A stretch of DNA of 64,000 bases from an uncultured Saprospiraceae bacterium (GCA_937941765.1 CALDGQ010000005.1:1-64000); one strand, 5' to 3'; positions 1-8,777 are shown, counted from the first letter of the stretch. Numbers and translations: made by a program. The notes: generated by a model from the letters alone, not told the origin.

Positions 1-70
1 GATAGCTAGTTAAAATAATAAAAGACTTACCAGAAGATTCGGTATCGACCTCATTTCTTTGTGTTAAATG

Positions 71-103
71 AAAAAGCATCAAGATTATTCTTGATGCTTT
101 TTT
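71..103. terminator. Bidirectional hairpin terminator
   Basis: A perfect 9-bp stem (76-84 with 89-97, loop TTAT) is flanked by an A run on the left and a T run on the right, so it can stop transcription in both directions. It would end the minus-strand tRNA transcript and any plus-strand gene ending left of the window. Confidence 0.75.
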
Positions 104-109
104 CTTTTG

Positions 110-183
110 TAGCGAGAGAGAGACTTGAACTCTCGACCTCAGCATTATGAATGCTGCGCTCTAACCAGCTGAGCTACCTCGCC
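110..183 (-). tRNA. tRNA-Met (anticodon CAT)
   Basis: Read on the minus strand, this folds into a complete 74-nt cloverleaf. It has a 7-bp acceptor stem with G-T wobbles at both ends, a D arm (GCTC/GAGC), an anticodon arm with stem CAGCA/TGCTG and loop TTCATAA giving anticodon CAT, a 5-nt variable loop, and a T arm (GAGAG/CTCTC) with loop TTCAAGT. The discriminator base is A and CCA is not encoded. CAT could mean elongator Met, initiator Met or lysidine-modified Ile. The acceptor starts with a G1-T72 wobble instead of the mismatch usual in initiators, which favours an elongator-type tRNA. Confidence 0.93.
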
Positions 184-236
184 ATGAGGTTGTCGAAGCT
201 GCTTGTCCCGATTATTTCGGGAAGCTACCTCGCCAT
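172..236. repeat. Partial duplication of the tRNA 5' end
   Basis: The 14 bases AGCTACCTCGCCAT at 172-185, which cover the tRNA 5' end and its upstream flank, recur exactly at 223-236. Between the copies is a small inverted repeat, TCCCGA (206-211) with TCGGGA (217-222). This could be a fragment of a second tRNA copy or a scar from integration or recombination next to the tRNA. Confidence 0.6.
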
Positions 237-320
237 ATACTCAAAGTTAATTTGAGTGCGCAAATATAATGGTTTTTCATAGTTTTGTAGCTTGTCTTTA
301 ACATTTTACAAAAAAAAATT

Positions 321-1511
321 ATGAGTACCATTTGGACAATTTTCAAAAAAGAGATGTTGGACTCCCTACGTGACCGAAGAACACTCATAATCATGATAAT
401 AGTTCCTACTATTTTCATCCCTTTGCTATTATCAATGGGCAGTGTTTTTATGATGAATGAGAATAATGAGGCGATGGAAAAGAATTTAAAAATTGCAATT
501 AAGGATAATGGAAATGGGTTCGAGTTGATGAAACGGCTTAAAAGAAGGCGAGATATAGTAGTTAGCAAAGTGGCTGATATCGAGGATACCAAAGAGTTGG
601 TTCGTAAAGACACTTTTGATTTAGCGTTAGAAATCAGTGATGATTTTGATCAGCAAGTAGCAGCAGGTAGTACTGGAGAATTAACTATCTATCATAAAAG
701 CATCCAAGACACATTAGTCTATGCTCGATTAGAATCTACGATAATAGGACTGAACGAAGATATTTTGCAAGAACGACTAGATTCAATTGGGGTCACTACT
801 TCATTTATTAGTCCTATCAAAACCAAATCTAGTAATGTGTACTCGATGAAAGAATCGATTGGAAAAGCGGCAGGTGGGTTCCTCCCCTACTTCTTTGTGA
901 TTTTTGCATTAATGGGAGCGATGTATCCAGCTATCGATTTATTTACGGGTGAGAAAGAACGAGGTACCATGGAAACGATCCTTACAGTCCCTCTTGGAAG
1001 ATTACAAATTCTTTTTGGAAAAATGTTGGTCGTTATCATTGCAGGTGTATTGTCAGGAATGTTAACATTAGCTGGGTTTTATTTTGTTATGAAATTCAAT
1101 ACGAGCTTACCAGCATTTGTGAGTACAATGGTAGATCAGTTTTTGACATTTAAAACTTTAGCATTAATCGCGTTGATGTTGATTCCACTATCCACTTTTT
1201 TCGCTGGCGTTTTAATCCCCACTTCAATTTATGCCAAGTCTTTCAAAGAAGCACAGTCATTGATAAATCCATTCTTGTTTATTGCCATGATTCCATTATT
1301 TATCAGTGCTATCGGAAATATAGAATTGAATTTCATAACATCGTGTATACCGATCTTAAATGTTGCGTTGGCGACTAAAGAGATTGTTGCAGGTACTATT
1401 AATTACGGTTTGCTTGCAATCGTTTTTATATCATTGATTGCTTTTGCAATGTTAGGAGTTTTGCTTTGTGTAAAGTGGTTTTCTAGTGAGCGGAACTTGA
1501 TGCGGGTGTAA
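321..1511 (+). CDS. ABC-2 type transporter permease, NatB-like
   Basis: Membrane subunit of an ABC-2 exporter of the NatB (sodium or drug extrusion) type. One transmembrane segment near residues 20-42 is followed by an extracytoplasmic domain to about residue 180 and then five or six more helices. The motif GEKERGTMETIL at about 209-220 is typical of this family, and the 396-aa length fits. ATG at 321 follows an A-rich leader. The expected ATP-binding partner (NatA) is not next to it in this window: upstream is the oppositely oriented tRNA and downstream is an unrelated repeat protein. It either pairs with an ATPase encoded elsewhere or has been separated from its operon. The substrate cannot be deduced. 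Confidence 0.85.
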   Translation: MSTIWTIFKKEMLDSLRDRRTLIIMIIVPTIFIPLLLSMGSVFMMNENNEAMEKNLKIAIKDNGNGFELMKRLKRRRDIVVSKVADIEDTKELVRKDTFDLALEISDDFDQQVAAGSTGELTIYHKSIQDTLVYARLESTIIGLNEDILQERLDSIGVTTSFISPIKTKSSNVYSMKESIGKAAGGFLPYFFVIFALMGAMYPAIDLFTGEKERGTMETILTVPLGRLQILFGKMLVVIIAGVLSGMLTLAGFYFVMKFNTSLPAFVSTMVDQFLTFKTLALIALMLIPLSTFFAGVLIPTSIYAKSFKEAQSLINPFLFIAMIPLFISAIGNIELNFITSCIPILNVALATKEIVAGTINYGLLAIVFISLIAFAMLGVLLCVKWFSSERNLMRV

Positions 1512-1779
1512 ACAATATAGTCCGACCGTACGCACTTTTTATCGCTTTACTTTTAAGCTGATTAGAGGTGGATTTAGGCGAAATAACCAAAATGAGATAC
1601 CGGTCGATTCCCTCAAAAAAGTGACCTACCAACATTTGCACGTCTCTTAAAATGAAAGTAATAATTTTGTTTGAAGTTTATTTGACCGTTAAGTCTTTGG
1701 TTTTCAGCTTCAAATGAAGATTTTTTTATTATTTTTGAATGAATTATGTCTATTTTCAAAATTAAAAAACAAACAAATC

Positions 1780-2766
1780 ATGTTAGAATTTTTTAAAAAA
1801 CTATTTGGTGGTGCTAAAGATGCAGCCGGTAGTGTAGTCGAAGGCGCAGCAGATCTTGCAAAAGACGGTGCTGGTAGCTTAGTAGACGGGGCTAAATCAG
1901 TAGGAGGCGCTGTAGTTGATGGTGCAGGAAGTGTGGTTGATGGTGCAAAAAATGTCGGTGGTAATATCGTTGAAGGTGCTGGTGGTGCTTTATCAGGTGC
2001 TGGTAATCTTGTAAAAGATGGTGCTGGCAGCTTAGTAGATGGAGCGAAGTCAGTCGGTGGTGCTGTTGTTGACGGTGCGGGAAGTGTTGTAGATGGTGCT
2101 AAAAACGTGGGTGGTAAAATTGTGGACGGAGTTGCAGATGGTGCAGGTGCTGTGGTTGATGGTGCTAAGAATGTTGGTGGCAAAGTTGTAGATGCTGGAG
2201 GTGCTGTAGTTGATGGTGCCAAAAACGTTGGTGGCAAAGTCGTTGATGGTGTTGCGGATGCTGGAGGAGCTGTCGTAGATGGCGCTAAAAACGTTGGAGG
2301 TAAAGTAGTTGATGGTGCAGGTAGTGTTGTCGATGGTGCTAAAAACGTGGGTGGCAAAGTTGTAGACGGTGTCGCTGATGGTGCTGGAGCTGTGGTTGAT
2401 GGTGCTAAAAATGTTGGTGGCAAAGTTATGGATGGCGCTGGTAGTGTTGTCGATGGTGCTAAAAACGTTGGTGGTAATATTGTAGAAGGTGCAGGTGATG
2501 CGTTATCTGGTGCTGGAAATTTAGTAAAAGATGGAGCAGAAGGATTAGTTGATGGAGCTAAAAATCTTGGTGGTGGACTACTTGGTGGTGCTGCTGGTTT
2601 AGTCGGCGGATTAAAAGATGCAGCTGGCAATATTGTCGACAAAGCTGGAGACCTTGCTGAAGGAGCTGGTGATATCGTCAAAGATGGCGCTGGAGGAATA
2701 CTAGATAAAGGAAAAGACTTGTTAGATAAAGCTGGTGATATTGCTGAGGAAATTAAGGATGCTTAA
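1780..2766 (+). CDS. Gly/Ala/Val/Asp repeat protein, LEA-like
   Basis: A 328-aa low-complexity protein of unknown function. The start is taken at ATG 1780 (MLEFFKKLFGGAKDAAGS) rather than an in-frame upstream codon, because everything downstream of it is repeat-like. There are eight copies of VVDGAKNVGG plus variants, joined by VVDGAG or GVADGAG spacers. The period is mostly 18 residues with longer intervals. The C terminus becomes more charged (DKAGDLAEGAGDIVKDG). Small hydrophobic residues alternate with Asp and Lys, as in amphipathic LEA-type or YtxH-like stress proteins, but no specific family is recognised. There is no signal peptide or membrane helix, so it is probably cytoplasmic. The DNA repeats are also nearly identical, so copy number may vary between strains. 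Confidence 0.8.
   Translation: MLEFFKKLFGGAKDAAGSVVEGAADLAKDGAGSLVDGAKSVGGAVVDGAGSVVDGAKNVGGNIVEGAGGALSGAGNLVKDGAGSLVDGAKSVGGAVVDGAGSVVDGAKNVGGKIVDGVADGAGAVVDGAKNVGGKVVDAGGAVVDGAKNVGGKVVDGVADAGGAVVDGAKNVGGKVVDGAGSVVDGAKNVGGKVVDGVADGAGAVVDGAKNVGGKVMDGAGSVVDGAKNVGGNIVEGAGDALSGAGNLVKDGAEGLVDGAKNLGGGLLGGAAGLVGGLKDAAGNIVDKAGDLAEGAGDIVKDGAGGILDKGKDLLDKAGDIAEEIKDA
1876..2500 (+). repeat. In-frame tandem repeats within the LEA-like gene
   Basis: Degenerate tandem DNA units of about 54 bp (18 codons), with longer variants, encode VVDGAKNVGG-type repeats. All unit changes keep the reading frame. The minus strand of this stretch is almost free of stop codons as a by-product. Confidence 0.75.
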
Positions 2767-2792
2767 TCACCAATTATCTTAAAAACTATAAA

Positions 2793-2825
2793 ACGGCTAC
2801 TCAGATTTTGAGTAGCCGTTTTTTT
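2793..2825. terminator. Hairpin terminator between convergent genes
   Basis: An 11-bp stem, ACGGCTACTCA with TGAGTAGCCGT, has a short loop and is followed by a T run. It lies 26 bases after the repeat protein and just before the 3' end of the minus-strand sulfotransferase, so it may serve both. Confidence 0.85.
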
Positions 2826-2863
2826 AATACCTATATTCTTTTATTCTTTCTTCTTTTATTCTT

Positions 2864-3544
2864 TCACTTTAGAGCAATATCACGCAAACGTTTATAAATG
2901 GCACGTACATCTTTCGGTAGTTCTTCATTGACTTGGTTGTGAATTAATTTTTTATTGAAGAATTTAAAAGAATCTTTAGGTTCTAAGTTTAATTGATTAG
3001 CAATTAATTGAACCAAACGTTTCAGCTTAAGTGGCTTGTCAACAAATTCAATAATAGGAAATGCAGATTTTTCATATTGCTCTAAAAGTTTCCGATTATA
3101 TATTTTCCACAAGTTCAATCCGTGTCGAATATTGAAATTATTTCGCTCATGCAAAGACAAAGCTACCGACATTGGGTTTCTAAAAATTCCAACAAATTGA
3201 AGTTCGGGTATCATTTGTTTCCATCCTTCCAAAACCAGTAGTGTACGAGGATCTTTAAACCCCCAGATCGCTTGCCCAGAAAACGAATCTATATATGTTT
3301 TAAGCTCGTTTTTATCACTTTCACTCCATACTACGGTATTGGGTGGCGTGTGCCAAGCACCTCCATTTTTTTCCAACAATTGTTCATGGAATTCCATCAA
3401 ATATGGAGATTCTCTATTGCCTTTCTTGTTGTATTTATTTTTCACATTAACATCGCCAAGAAAAAGCCCTGCTTCTTCCAAACTACCGGTCAGCATACTA
3501 GTCCCGCTACGATGCATTCCGACTATTGCCACAACTTTTCTCAT
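2864..3544 (-). CDS. Sulfotransferase family protein
   Basis: A PAPS-dependent sulfotransferase fold of about 226 aa. The 5'-phosphosulfate-binding P-loop GMHRSGTS lies near the N terminus and a 3'-phosphate-binding motif, FRNPMSVALSLHERN, lies in the middle. The family moves sulfate from PAPS to hydroxyls of sugars or other acceptors. The ATG at 3544 (MRKVVAIVGMHRSG) places the P-loop where homologues have it; an ATG 12 codons upstream (3580) is possible. It is the outermost gene of the polysaccharide locus on this side, points toward the terminator at 2793, and has no close upstream partner. The acceptor is unknown. Confidence 0.82.
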   Translation of the reverse strand: MRKVVAIVGMHRSGTSMLTGSLEEAGLFLGDVNVKNKYNKKGNRESPYLMEFHEQLLEKNGGAWHTPPNTVVWSESDKNELKTYIDSFSGQAIWGFKDPRTLLVLEGWKQMIPELQFVGIFRNPMSVALSLHERNNFNIRHGLNLWKIYNRKLLEQYEKSAFPIIEFVDKPLKLKRLVQLIANQLNLEPKDSFKFFNKKLIHNQVNEELPKDVRAIYKRLRDIALK

Positions 3545-3768
3545 AGTTGTAGAAGCTAATTCAATTTTTACATTTATCATAAAAATTAACAGGCTAAATC
3601 AAGGTTAGCCACCAGAAAAGCTTATTTTTAGTAATGAAATTTCTTTCCAGAATTGGATTTGGAAAAAATTAAATAATTTCATTTAATATATGAGGATAAA
3701 TTAAATATTTATCCTTACTTTAAGGGTCAATTTCATTATCGAAACTCTAAAAAAATAAAATTTATATC

Positions 3769-4830
3769 ATGAAAAAATTAACGTTTATTTTAATAGCACT
3801 GTTCACTTGCTCTTTGTCTTATGGACAAATTAGAGTCATTACGAATGGTAATACTGGTATCGGAACTACGACACCTACTGAGCAACTTGAGGTTGCTGGG
3901 AATACGAAAATTACTGGAAATACTATTACCTTAGGTCCAGCGAGTGGTTTTACATTTCTTAGAACTAATACTGGAAGTTCTAGATTTAATCATGCTGGAA
4001 CAGGACAATATAAGTTTACCGCACTTGATGCATCGACTATTTCTTTTGGGACTAACAACATTGGGCGTGTTGCAATTGCAAAAAACTCTGGGAACTTAAT
4101 AGTTTTGACTGGAAATGCATTAAAACCTGGTGGTGGTATGTGGGCTGTGTACTCAGATAAGAGATTGAAAAAGAATATTTCACAGTATAGTGATGGTCTT
4201 GAAGAGCTATTAAAGATAAATCCAGTATCTTTTCAGTATACAAATGAAATTCCTTTAAGTGATGCTAATAAATCATATATTGGAGTAATTGCACAAGAAG
4301 TTAAAGAAGTTGCGCCATACATGGTGGAACAAACTGAACTTTATGGCACTGATGGTGAAGTCAAGAGTAACGATTATCTTTCTGTTGATCCTAATGCTTT
4401 CACATACATGCTAATAAATTCAGTTAAGGATCAACAAAAGTTAATTGAAGAGCAAACCAAGTTAATTGAAACTTTAACTACAAGATTGGATCGAATTGAA
4501 TCTCAAATTTCAAATGGACCTTCGAATTCATCTTCTTCTGTTCAAACAATTGAGCTAGGGAATAATGATGCTTTCTTATTGCAAAATCAACCAAATCCAT
4601 TTAGTGAAACAACGACTATTAAATATATGTTGCCTAAGCAAGTGCAATCTGCTAATTTAGTAATTTCTGATATTTCAGGAAAACAGATTAAACGTGTAGT
4701 ATTAGATAAGACTAATAGAAACGGCCAAGTTGAACTCACTACATCAGAATTTAATTCAGGTACTTATACATATTCATTAATAATTGATGGTAACTTATTT
4801 GAAACGAAGAAAATGGTTTTTCAAAAATAA
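3769..4830 (+). CDS. Secreted S74 tail-fibre-type protein with T9SS sorting domain
   Basis: A 353-aa secreted protein. Residues 1-19 form a signal peptide ending SLSYGQ. Residues 20-125 are Gly/Thr-rich and beta-prone (NTGIGTTTPTEQLEVAG), as in phage tail fibres. Around 128-235 is an intramolecular chaperone/auto-protease S74 (endosialidase chaperone) domain, marked by SDKRLKKNI and YIGVIAQEVKEVAP. A short coiled coil follows (IEEQTKLIETLTTRLDRIE). The last 90 residues are a T9SS type A sorting domain (LQNQPNPFSETTTIKY). It is likely trimeric and sorted to the cell surface. It has its own terminator, and it may be a surface fibre associated with the neighbouring polysaccharide genes. Confidence 0.88.
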   Translation: MKKLTFILIALFTCSLSYGQIRVITNGNTGIGTTTPTEQLEVAGNTKITGNTITLGPASGFTFLRTNTGSSRFNHAGTGQYKFTALDASTISFGTNNIGRVAIAKNSGNLIVLTGNALKPGGGMWAVYSDKRLKKNISQYSDGLEELLKINPVSFQYTNEIPLSDANKSYIGVIAQEVKEVAPYMVEQTELYGTDGEVKSNDYLSVDPNAFTYMLINSVKDQQKLIEEQTKLIETLTTRLDRIESQISNGPSNSSSSVQTIELGNNDAFLLQNQPNPFSETTTIKYMLPKQVQSANLVISDISGKQIKRVVLDKTNRNGQVELTTSEFNSGTYTYSLIIDGNLFETKKMVFQK

Positions 4831-4858
4831 TATCGTATTTTTATTAACAATATAAATT

Positions 4859-4898
4859 AAAGGTGCTAAAGGAAATTTCTTTAGCACCTTTACTTTTT
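4859..4898 (+). terminator. Rho-independent terminator
   Basis: A perfect 13-bp stem (4859-4871 with 4879-4891, AAAGGTGCTAAAG/CTTTAGCACCTTT) with a 7-nt loop is followed by TACTTTTTG. It ends the S74/T9SS gene 28 bases after its stop codon. Confidence 0.9.
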
Positions 4899-4944
4899 GT
4901 TGTATTTAAAATTGATACTGCTTTGTTTAAAAATATATAGAGGA

Positions 4945-5679
4945 ATGTTTAAAAATACAAGAGTAAAGTTGATTAAGGAGATTGTCGAATTAAATGAAAG
5001 ATTAATATTCAATAGAAGGTTAAAAAAATTTTATACAAACGAAATTTCTGGAAAATTAAACTTAATATTAGACGTAGGTGTAAACACAGGGCAATCAATT
5101 GACATCTTTCGCAAAATCAACAACAATTGCACGATAATAGGCTTTGAACCTAATCCAACACTATTCAAAGCATTAAATGAGAAATTTTCTAAGGACCCAA
5201 AAATCACATTAAGTCAAATGGGTATCAGTAATAAAACTGGGAAGAAAACATTCTACGAAAATATTTTACACTCTACCTCTAGTTTTGAAGAACTTAATCA
5301 AGAATCAAAATATCTAGCAAAAAAGGCGAATATTTTAGGTGTAAAAAAAGAAAATATCATTGCAAATTCATATCAAGTTAATGTAACAACATTAAGTGAA
5401 TACATTAACTCTTTCATAAAAACTAAGATTGACTTAATTAAAATTGATACCGAAGGACATGAATATTTTTGCTTGGAAGGATTGTTTAACAAGACAGTAA
5501 ATGTCGAAATTGGATATATTCAAATTGAAGAACACAATGATGATATGTATTTAAATAAAAAGTCTTTTGCTGAAATCGAAGAACTTCTAAAAGTAAATGG
5601 ATACTCTGTAGAAGCCAAAATCAAACATGGATTTGGAAACTTTCAAGAAGTGATATTCAAGAAAAATAAAAACGAATAA
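4945..5679 (+). CDS. FkbM family methyltransferase
   Basis: A 244-aa class I SAM-dependent methyltransferase of the FkbM type, which O-methylates sugars or small molecules. SAM motif I is LILDVGVNTGQS, the acidic end of strand beta2 is GFEPNP, and the family hallmark IDTEGHE lies near residue 170. The ATG at 4945 is preceded by AGAGG, one of few Shine-Dalgarno-like sites in the window. An upstream in-frame TTG at 4897 lies inside the preceding terminator and is rejected. It sits at the edge of the polysaccharide locus and probably methylates a glycan residue. It converges on a second methyltransferase. Confidence 0.86.
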   Translation: MFKNTRVKLIKEIVELNERLIFNRRLKKFYTNEISGKLNLILDVGVNTGQSIDIFRKINNNCTIIGFEPNPTLFKALNEKFSKDPKITLSQMGISNKTGKKTFYENILHSTSSFEELNQESKYLAKKANILGVKKENIIANSYQVNVTTLSEYINSFIKTKIDLIKIDTEGHEYFCLEGLFNKTVNVEIGYIQIEEHNDDMYLNKKSFAEIEELLKVNGYSVEAKIKHGFGNFQEVIFKKNKNE

Positions 5680-5732
5680 TTCCAAAGGATGAGCAAATTT
5701 TCTATTTCATTTGACTTTATAATTTGTTTATT

Positions 5733-6791
5733 TTATATCCTTCTCATTATCGCAGCATTTTGACGATTAATAAATTGACCAGAATCTATTAACTCTAATA
5801 TCTCGAAATGCTTTCCCCACTCTCTTTCTACATATTCCCTCGTATGATAAGTACCACCATAAAAACTTTTAAACACTCCTTCCCAACCTGGTCTTTCATT
5901 AAAAGAAATACCTCCTCCAGATTTGAATTCTTCGGCAATAGATTTTCTTCGCTCTGGAGAACCAATTACATTTTCAACAAAATCATCACCACGAAACGTA
6001 GCGATAACTAGCCCCCCTGGTCTTGTTATTCTTTTCCATTCTGCAAGCCAAGAATTTTGGTGCTTTTCATCTAAATGTGTTAATACCGAAATTGCATAAA
6101 CTAAATCAAATGATGCATCTTTAATTGGACTGGGAGGCAACTCCGTTCCATTGTAAAAAGAATAATTAGAATAGTGCCTTTTACACCATTTAATAGCAAC
6201 TTTATGCAAATCACAACCCGTCATATTAACATGAGGGTACTCATTCCATCTTGAAAGAATACGACCACAACCACATCCAAAATCTAAAACATTTCTTAAG
6301 TCTTTAGTATCTATGCCCCATTTATTCGCTGTTTGAATTATTTTTTTTACCGATTTGGGTCCTGACTTCAAAAAGTTACGGATGTCTGGTATCCCAGTAA
6401 AAGCTTGAACCATCCAAGCCGGAGGGATTGGTATACCTTTCTTATCTAAAGAAGGATTCTTAAAGGAAGGATGATTAGCTCTGTCGACTTTATTTATAAC
6501 AATCCTATTTTTTTTTGACTTAAACTCAATAGTATCACCAGGTTTCCAACCTAGTTTCTTTTGCAAAGCTTTTGGGAAATCAATTCTGAACTTCTTTAAT
6601 TTCCTGCCATTTTCTTTTGGTTGAATTTTTAAACCTCCTGTTGCAGTTGGGCTTAATTTTATACTTTTTTCAGTTGCTAAAAAAGTAGATTCAACAATAA
6701 TTGGTGGTACCAAAATATCAGTCTCACGAATTGTAGCTGTTGTTGATCCTTTTATTTTTAAATATTGATTAGTAACGAGAATTGATTCCAT
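5733..6791 (-). CDS. AbrB-like domain fused to class I methyltransferase
   Basis: A 352-aa two-part protein. Residues about 64-103 (KKFRIDFPKALQKKLGW, KPGDTIEFKSKKNRIVINK) look like a swapped-hairpin AbrB/MazE/SpoVT domain, best known as a DNA-binding or oligomerising fold. From about residue 165 comes a SAM methyltransferase with motif I VLDFGCGCGRIL, GCDLH at strand beta2, and the LVYAISVLTHLDE segment of Methyltransf_11/25-type enzymes. It is the last gene of a minus-strand run, 91 bases after a GT2 gene. Its context suggests sugar or lipid-carrier methylation. The AbrB-like part may serve dimerisation instead of DNA binding. The domain call comes from sequence pattern only. Confidence 0.75.
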   Translation of the reverse strand: MESILVTNQYLKIKGSTTATIRETDILVPPIIVESTFLATEKSIKLSPTATGGLKIQPKENGRKLKKFRIDFPKALQKKLGWKPGDTIEFKSKKNRIVINKVDRANHPSFKNPSLDKKGIPIPPAWMVQAFTGIPDIRNFLKSGPKSVKKIIQTANKWGIDTKDLRNVLDFGCGCGRILSRWNEYPHVNMTGCDLHKVAIKWCKRHYSNYSFYNGTELPPSPIKDASFDLVYAISVLTHLDEKHQNSWLAEWKRITRPGGLVIATFRGDDFVENVIGSPERRKSIAEEFKSGGGISFNERPGWEGVFKSFYGGTYHTREYVEREWGKHFEILELIDSGQFINRQNAAIMRRI

Positions 6792-6882
6792 TATTATTAG
6801 TTGATAAAATATTTGAGTTGACTTTAGACCTTTATAGACAAGGCAACCTTTAAATTAATTTGAACCCACTGAAAGTCATGCT

Positions 6883-7683
6883 TTATTGTAATAATAAATC
6901 ATCAACATTAGAAGTATCTTTTTCAATCTTAGGTTCAGAGTTAGTAACTATTTTCTTTTTAAAATCTCCTTTAGAAAAGTATTTTTCTATAAAACAATAC
7001 ATTAATATAAAAAAGTATCTGCTTCCCATTTCTTTCAATTGCAATTTTGAAACACCATACTTTCTATTAGTCCATGAGTTGGGTACTACTGCATAAGAAT
7101 ATCCTCGAATAATCGCTTTTAGAGGCAATTCAACAGTTAGATTGAAGTGAGGAGAAAGAAATGGTTTCATTCCTTCAATTGCTTCCTTTTTATAGAGTTT
7201 AAAAGCGTTTGTGGTGTCATTATACTTAATTCCAATTACCATACGAATCACTCTATTTGCAATTCTGTTCACAATTTTTTTGACAAATGGGTAATCAATA
7301 ACTTTTCCGCCTTGCATCCATCGGCTACCAAAAACACAATCATAGTTTCCTTCTAACATAGTTGTATAATACTTAATCAGATCATATGGAGAATCTGAAA
7401 GATCAGCCATCATAACAGCTACACAATCTCCCTCAAATCGTTCAAGACCGTATCTAATTGCATAACCAAACCCATTTGGTCCGAGATTAGTTACATATTT
7501 TACTGCATCATATTTCTTAGAAAGTTTGATTAATACCTCTTCGGTATTATCTTTTGAATTATCATTAACAATTAATACCTCATGATCAATTTTAACTATT
7601 TCCAAAGCCTTTTCTAAAGAATCAATCGTTTCAGTGATAGATTCTTCTTCATTATATGCGGGTATTACGATGCTTAATTTCAT
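6883..7683 (-). CDS. Glycosyltransferase family 2, DPM1-like
   Basis: A 266-aa GT-A fold glycosyltransferase related to dolichyl/polyprenyl-phosphate mannosyltransferases. The N-terminal motif VIPAYNEEESI, the nucleotide-binding VNDNSKDNT and the metal-binding acidic segment MADLSD (about 92-97) are all present. There is no C-terminal transmembrane pair, so it resembles the soluble DPM1 subclass. It could make a polyprenyl-phosphate sugar for the GT-C-like enzyme encoded at 10051, or add a sugar directly. The start ATG lies 14 bases after the upstream epimerase gene, indicating co-transcription. Confidence 0.87.
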   Translation of the reverse strand: MKLSIVIPAYNEEESITETIDSLEKALEIVKIDHEVLIVNDNSKDNTEEVLIKLSKKYDAVKYVTNLGPNGFGYAIRYGLERFEGDCVAVMMADLSDSPYDLIKYYTTMLEGNYDCVFGSRWMQGGKVIDYPFVKKIVNRIANRVIRMVIGIKYNDTTNAFKLYKKEAIEGMKPFLSPHFNLTVELPLKAIIRGYSYAVVPNSWTNRKYGVSKLQLKEMGSRYFFILMYCFIEKYFSKGDFKKKIVTNSEPKIEKDTSNVDDLLLQ

Positions 7684-7697
7684 AAGAAAGAGTTTTA

Positions 7698-8777
7698 TTA
7701 TTGTCCAGCTTTCAATGCAAATCGATTTATCATGTTTTCATGCATTTGAGTTAGTATATCATTTAAATTATACTTCCATTTCCATTTTGGGTAGTCTTTC
7801 TTGAATTTAGAAACATCACTAATCCACCACATGTGATCACCGACTCTATTCTCTTTAGAATAAGAATAATTCATTTTATTACCAGAAATATTTTCACAAA
7901 GTTCAATTGCTTCCATCATTGAACAGTTGCTATGTCGTCCTCCACCTGCATTATAAACTGCTCCTGGATTTGGATTCACATGAAAATTGAAAAACATATT
8001 TACTAGATCATAGCTATGGATATTATCTCTCACTTGTTTTCCTTTATATCCAAAAATTGTATAATGATCTCCAGTTATTGCACATTTCATTAAATAAGCT
8101 AGGAATCCATGTAATTCAGTACCAGAATGATTGGGGCCAGTTAGACAACCTCCTCTAAAAACACCTGTATTCAATCCAAAATACTTTCCATACTCTTGTA
8201 CTAATACATCTGCTGCAACTTTTGATGCTCCAAACAATGAATGCTTTGTTTGGTCAATACTCATATTTTCATCTATACCTTCTTTAAAGTATTTATGATT
8301 GGGATCTAACTCAAATCGCTTTTCCTTTTCAACTAAAGGTAATCGATTAGGGGTATCACCATAAACTTTATTTGTTGATGTGAAAATAAAAGTTGCTTTG
8401 GGACATTTTAATCTTGTTAATTCCAACAAGTTTAAAGTTCCATTAGCATTTACTGTAAAATCTGTAATCGGCTCTCTAGCAGCCCAATCATGGCTTGGTT
8501 GAGCAGCTGTATGAATTATTAGCTTGATGTCATTATTATATTTTGCAAAAAGTGACTCCAACTTATCATAGCTTCTAATGTCAATATTTTCGTGTTGATA
8601 ATTAAAAACTTCCGATTTAATCTGCTCATTATTCCAATTAGTGGAGGCATTTTTGCCAAAAAAATAAGATCTCATATCATTATCAATTCCAATAATTTTA
8701 TCAAATCGTTTTGCAAAAAATCTAACGGCTTCACTTCCTATAAGCCCAGCCGACCCGGTTATGATTGCGATATTCAT
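7698..8777 (-). CDS. NAD-dependent epimerase, CDP-paratose 2-epimerase-like
   Basis: A 359-aa extended short-chain dehydrogenase. The Rossmann motif is GSAGLIGSE, followed by the TSTNKVYGD segment typical of CDP-paratose/tyvelose epimerases and [14 protein letters not shown] near the sugar-binding end. The usual catalytic YxxxK appears as FGASK (HSLFGASK), so the tyrosine is phenylalanine. I recall this as a recurring variant of the subfamily, so it may not mean loss of function. ATG 8777 is chosen because it starts directly at the Rossmann strand ([11 protein letters not shown]); the 43 codons further upstream are not protein-like. Paralogous to the next gene upstream, and likely supplies a sugar nucleotide. 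Confidence 0.85.
   Translation of the reverse strand: MNIAIITGSAGLIGSEAVRFFAKRFDKIIGIDNDMRSYFFGKNASTNWNNEQIKSEVFNYQHENIDIRSYDKLESLFAKYNNDIKLIIHTAAQPSHDWAAREPITDFTVNANGTLNLLELTRLKCPKATFIFTSTNKVYGDTPNRLPLVEKEKRFELDPNHKYFKEGIDENMSIDQTKHSLFGASKVAADVLVQEYGKYFGLNTGVFRGGCLTGPNHSGTELHGFLAYLMKCAITGDHYTIFGYKGKQVRDNIHSYDLVNMFFNFHVNPNPGAVYNAGGGRHSNCSMMEAIELCENISGNKMNYSYSKENRVGDHMWWISDVSKFKKDYPKWKWKYNLNDILTQMHENMINRFALKAGQ

Noticed and set aside
1855-2540. CRISPR-like regular spacing
   Set aside because: The repeats are in-frame codons without unique spacers, and there are no cas genes.
1710-2681. 323-aa antisense open frame, Pro/Ser/Thr/Ala-rich
   Set aside because: It is the reverse complement of the Gly/Ala/Val/Asp repeat gene; the lack of stops follows from the repeated codons, and the protein has no independent features.
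4897-4944. TTG upstream start for the FkbM methyltransferase
   Set aside because: Lies inside the preceding terminator; ATG 4945 has a Shine-Dalgarno-like AGAGG.
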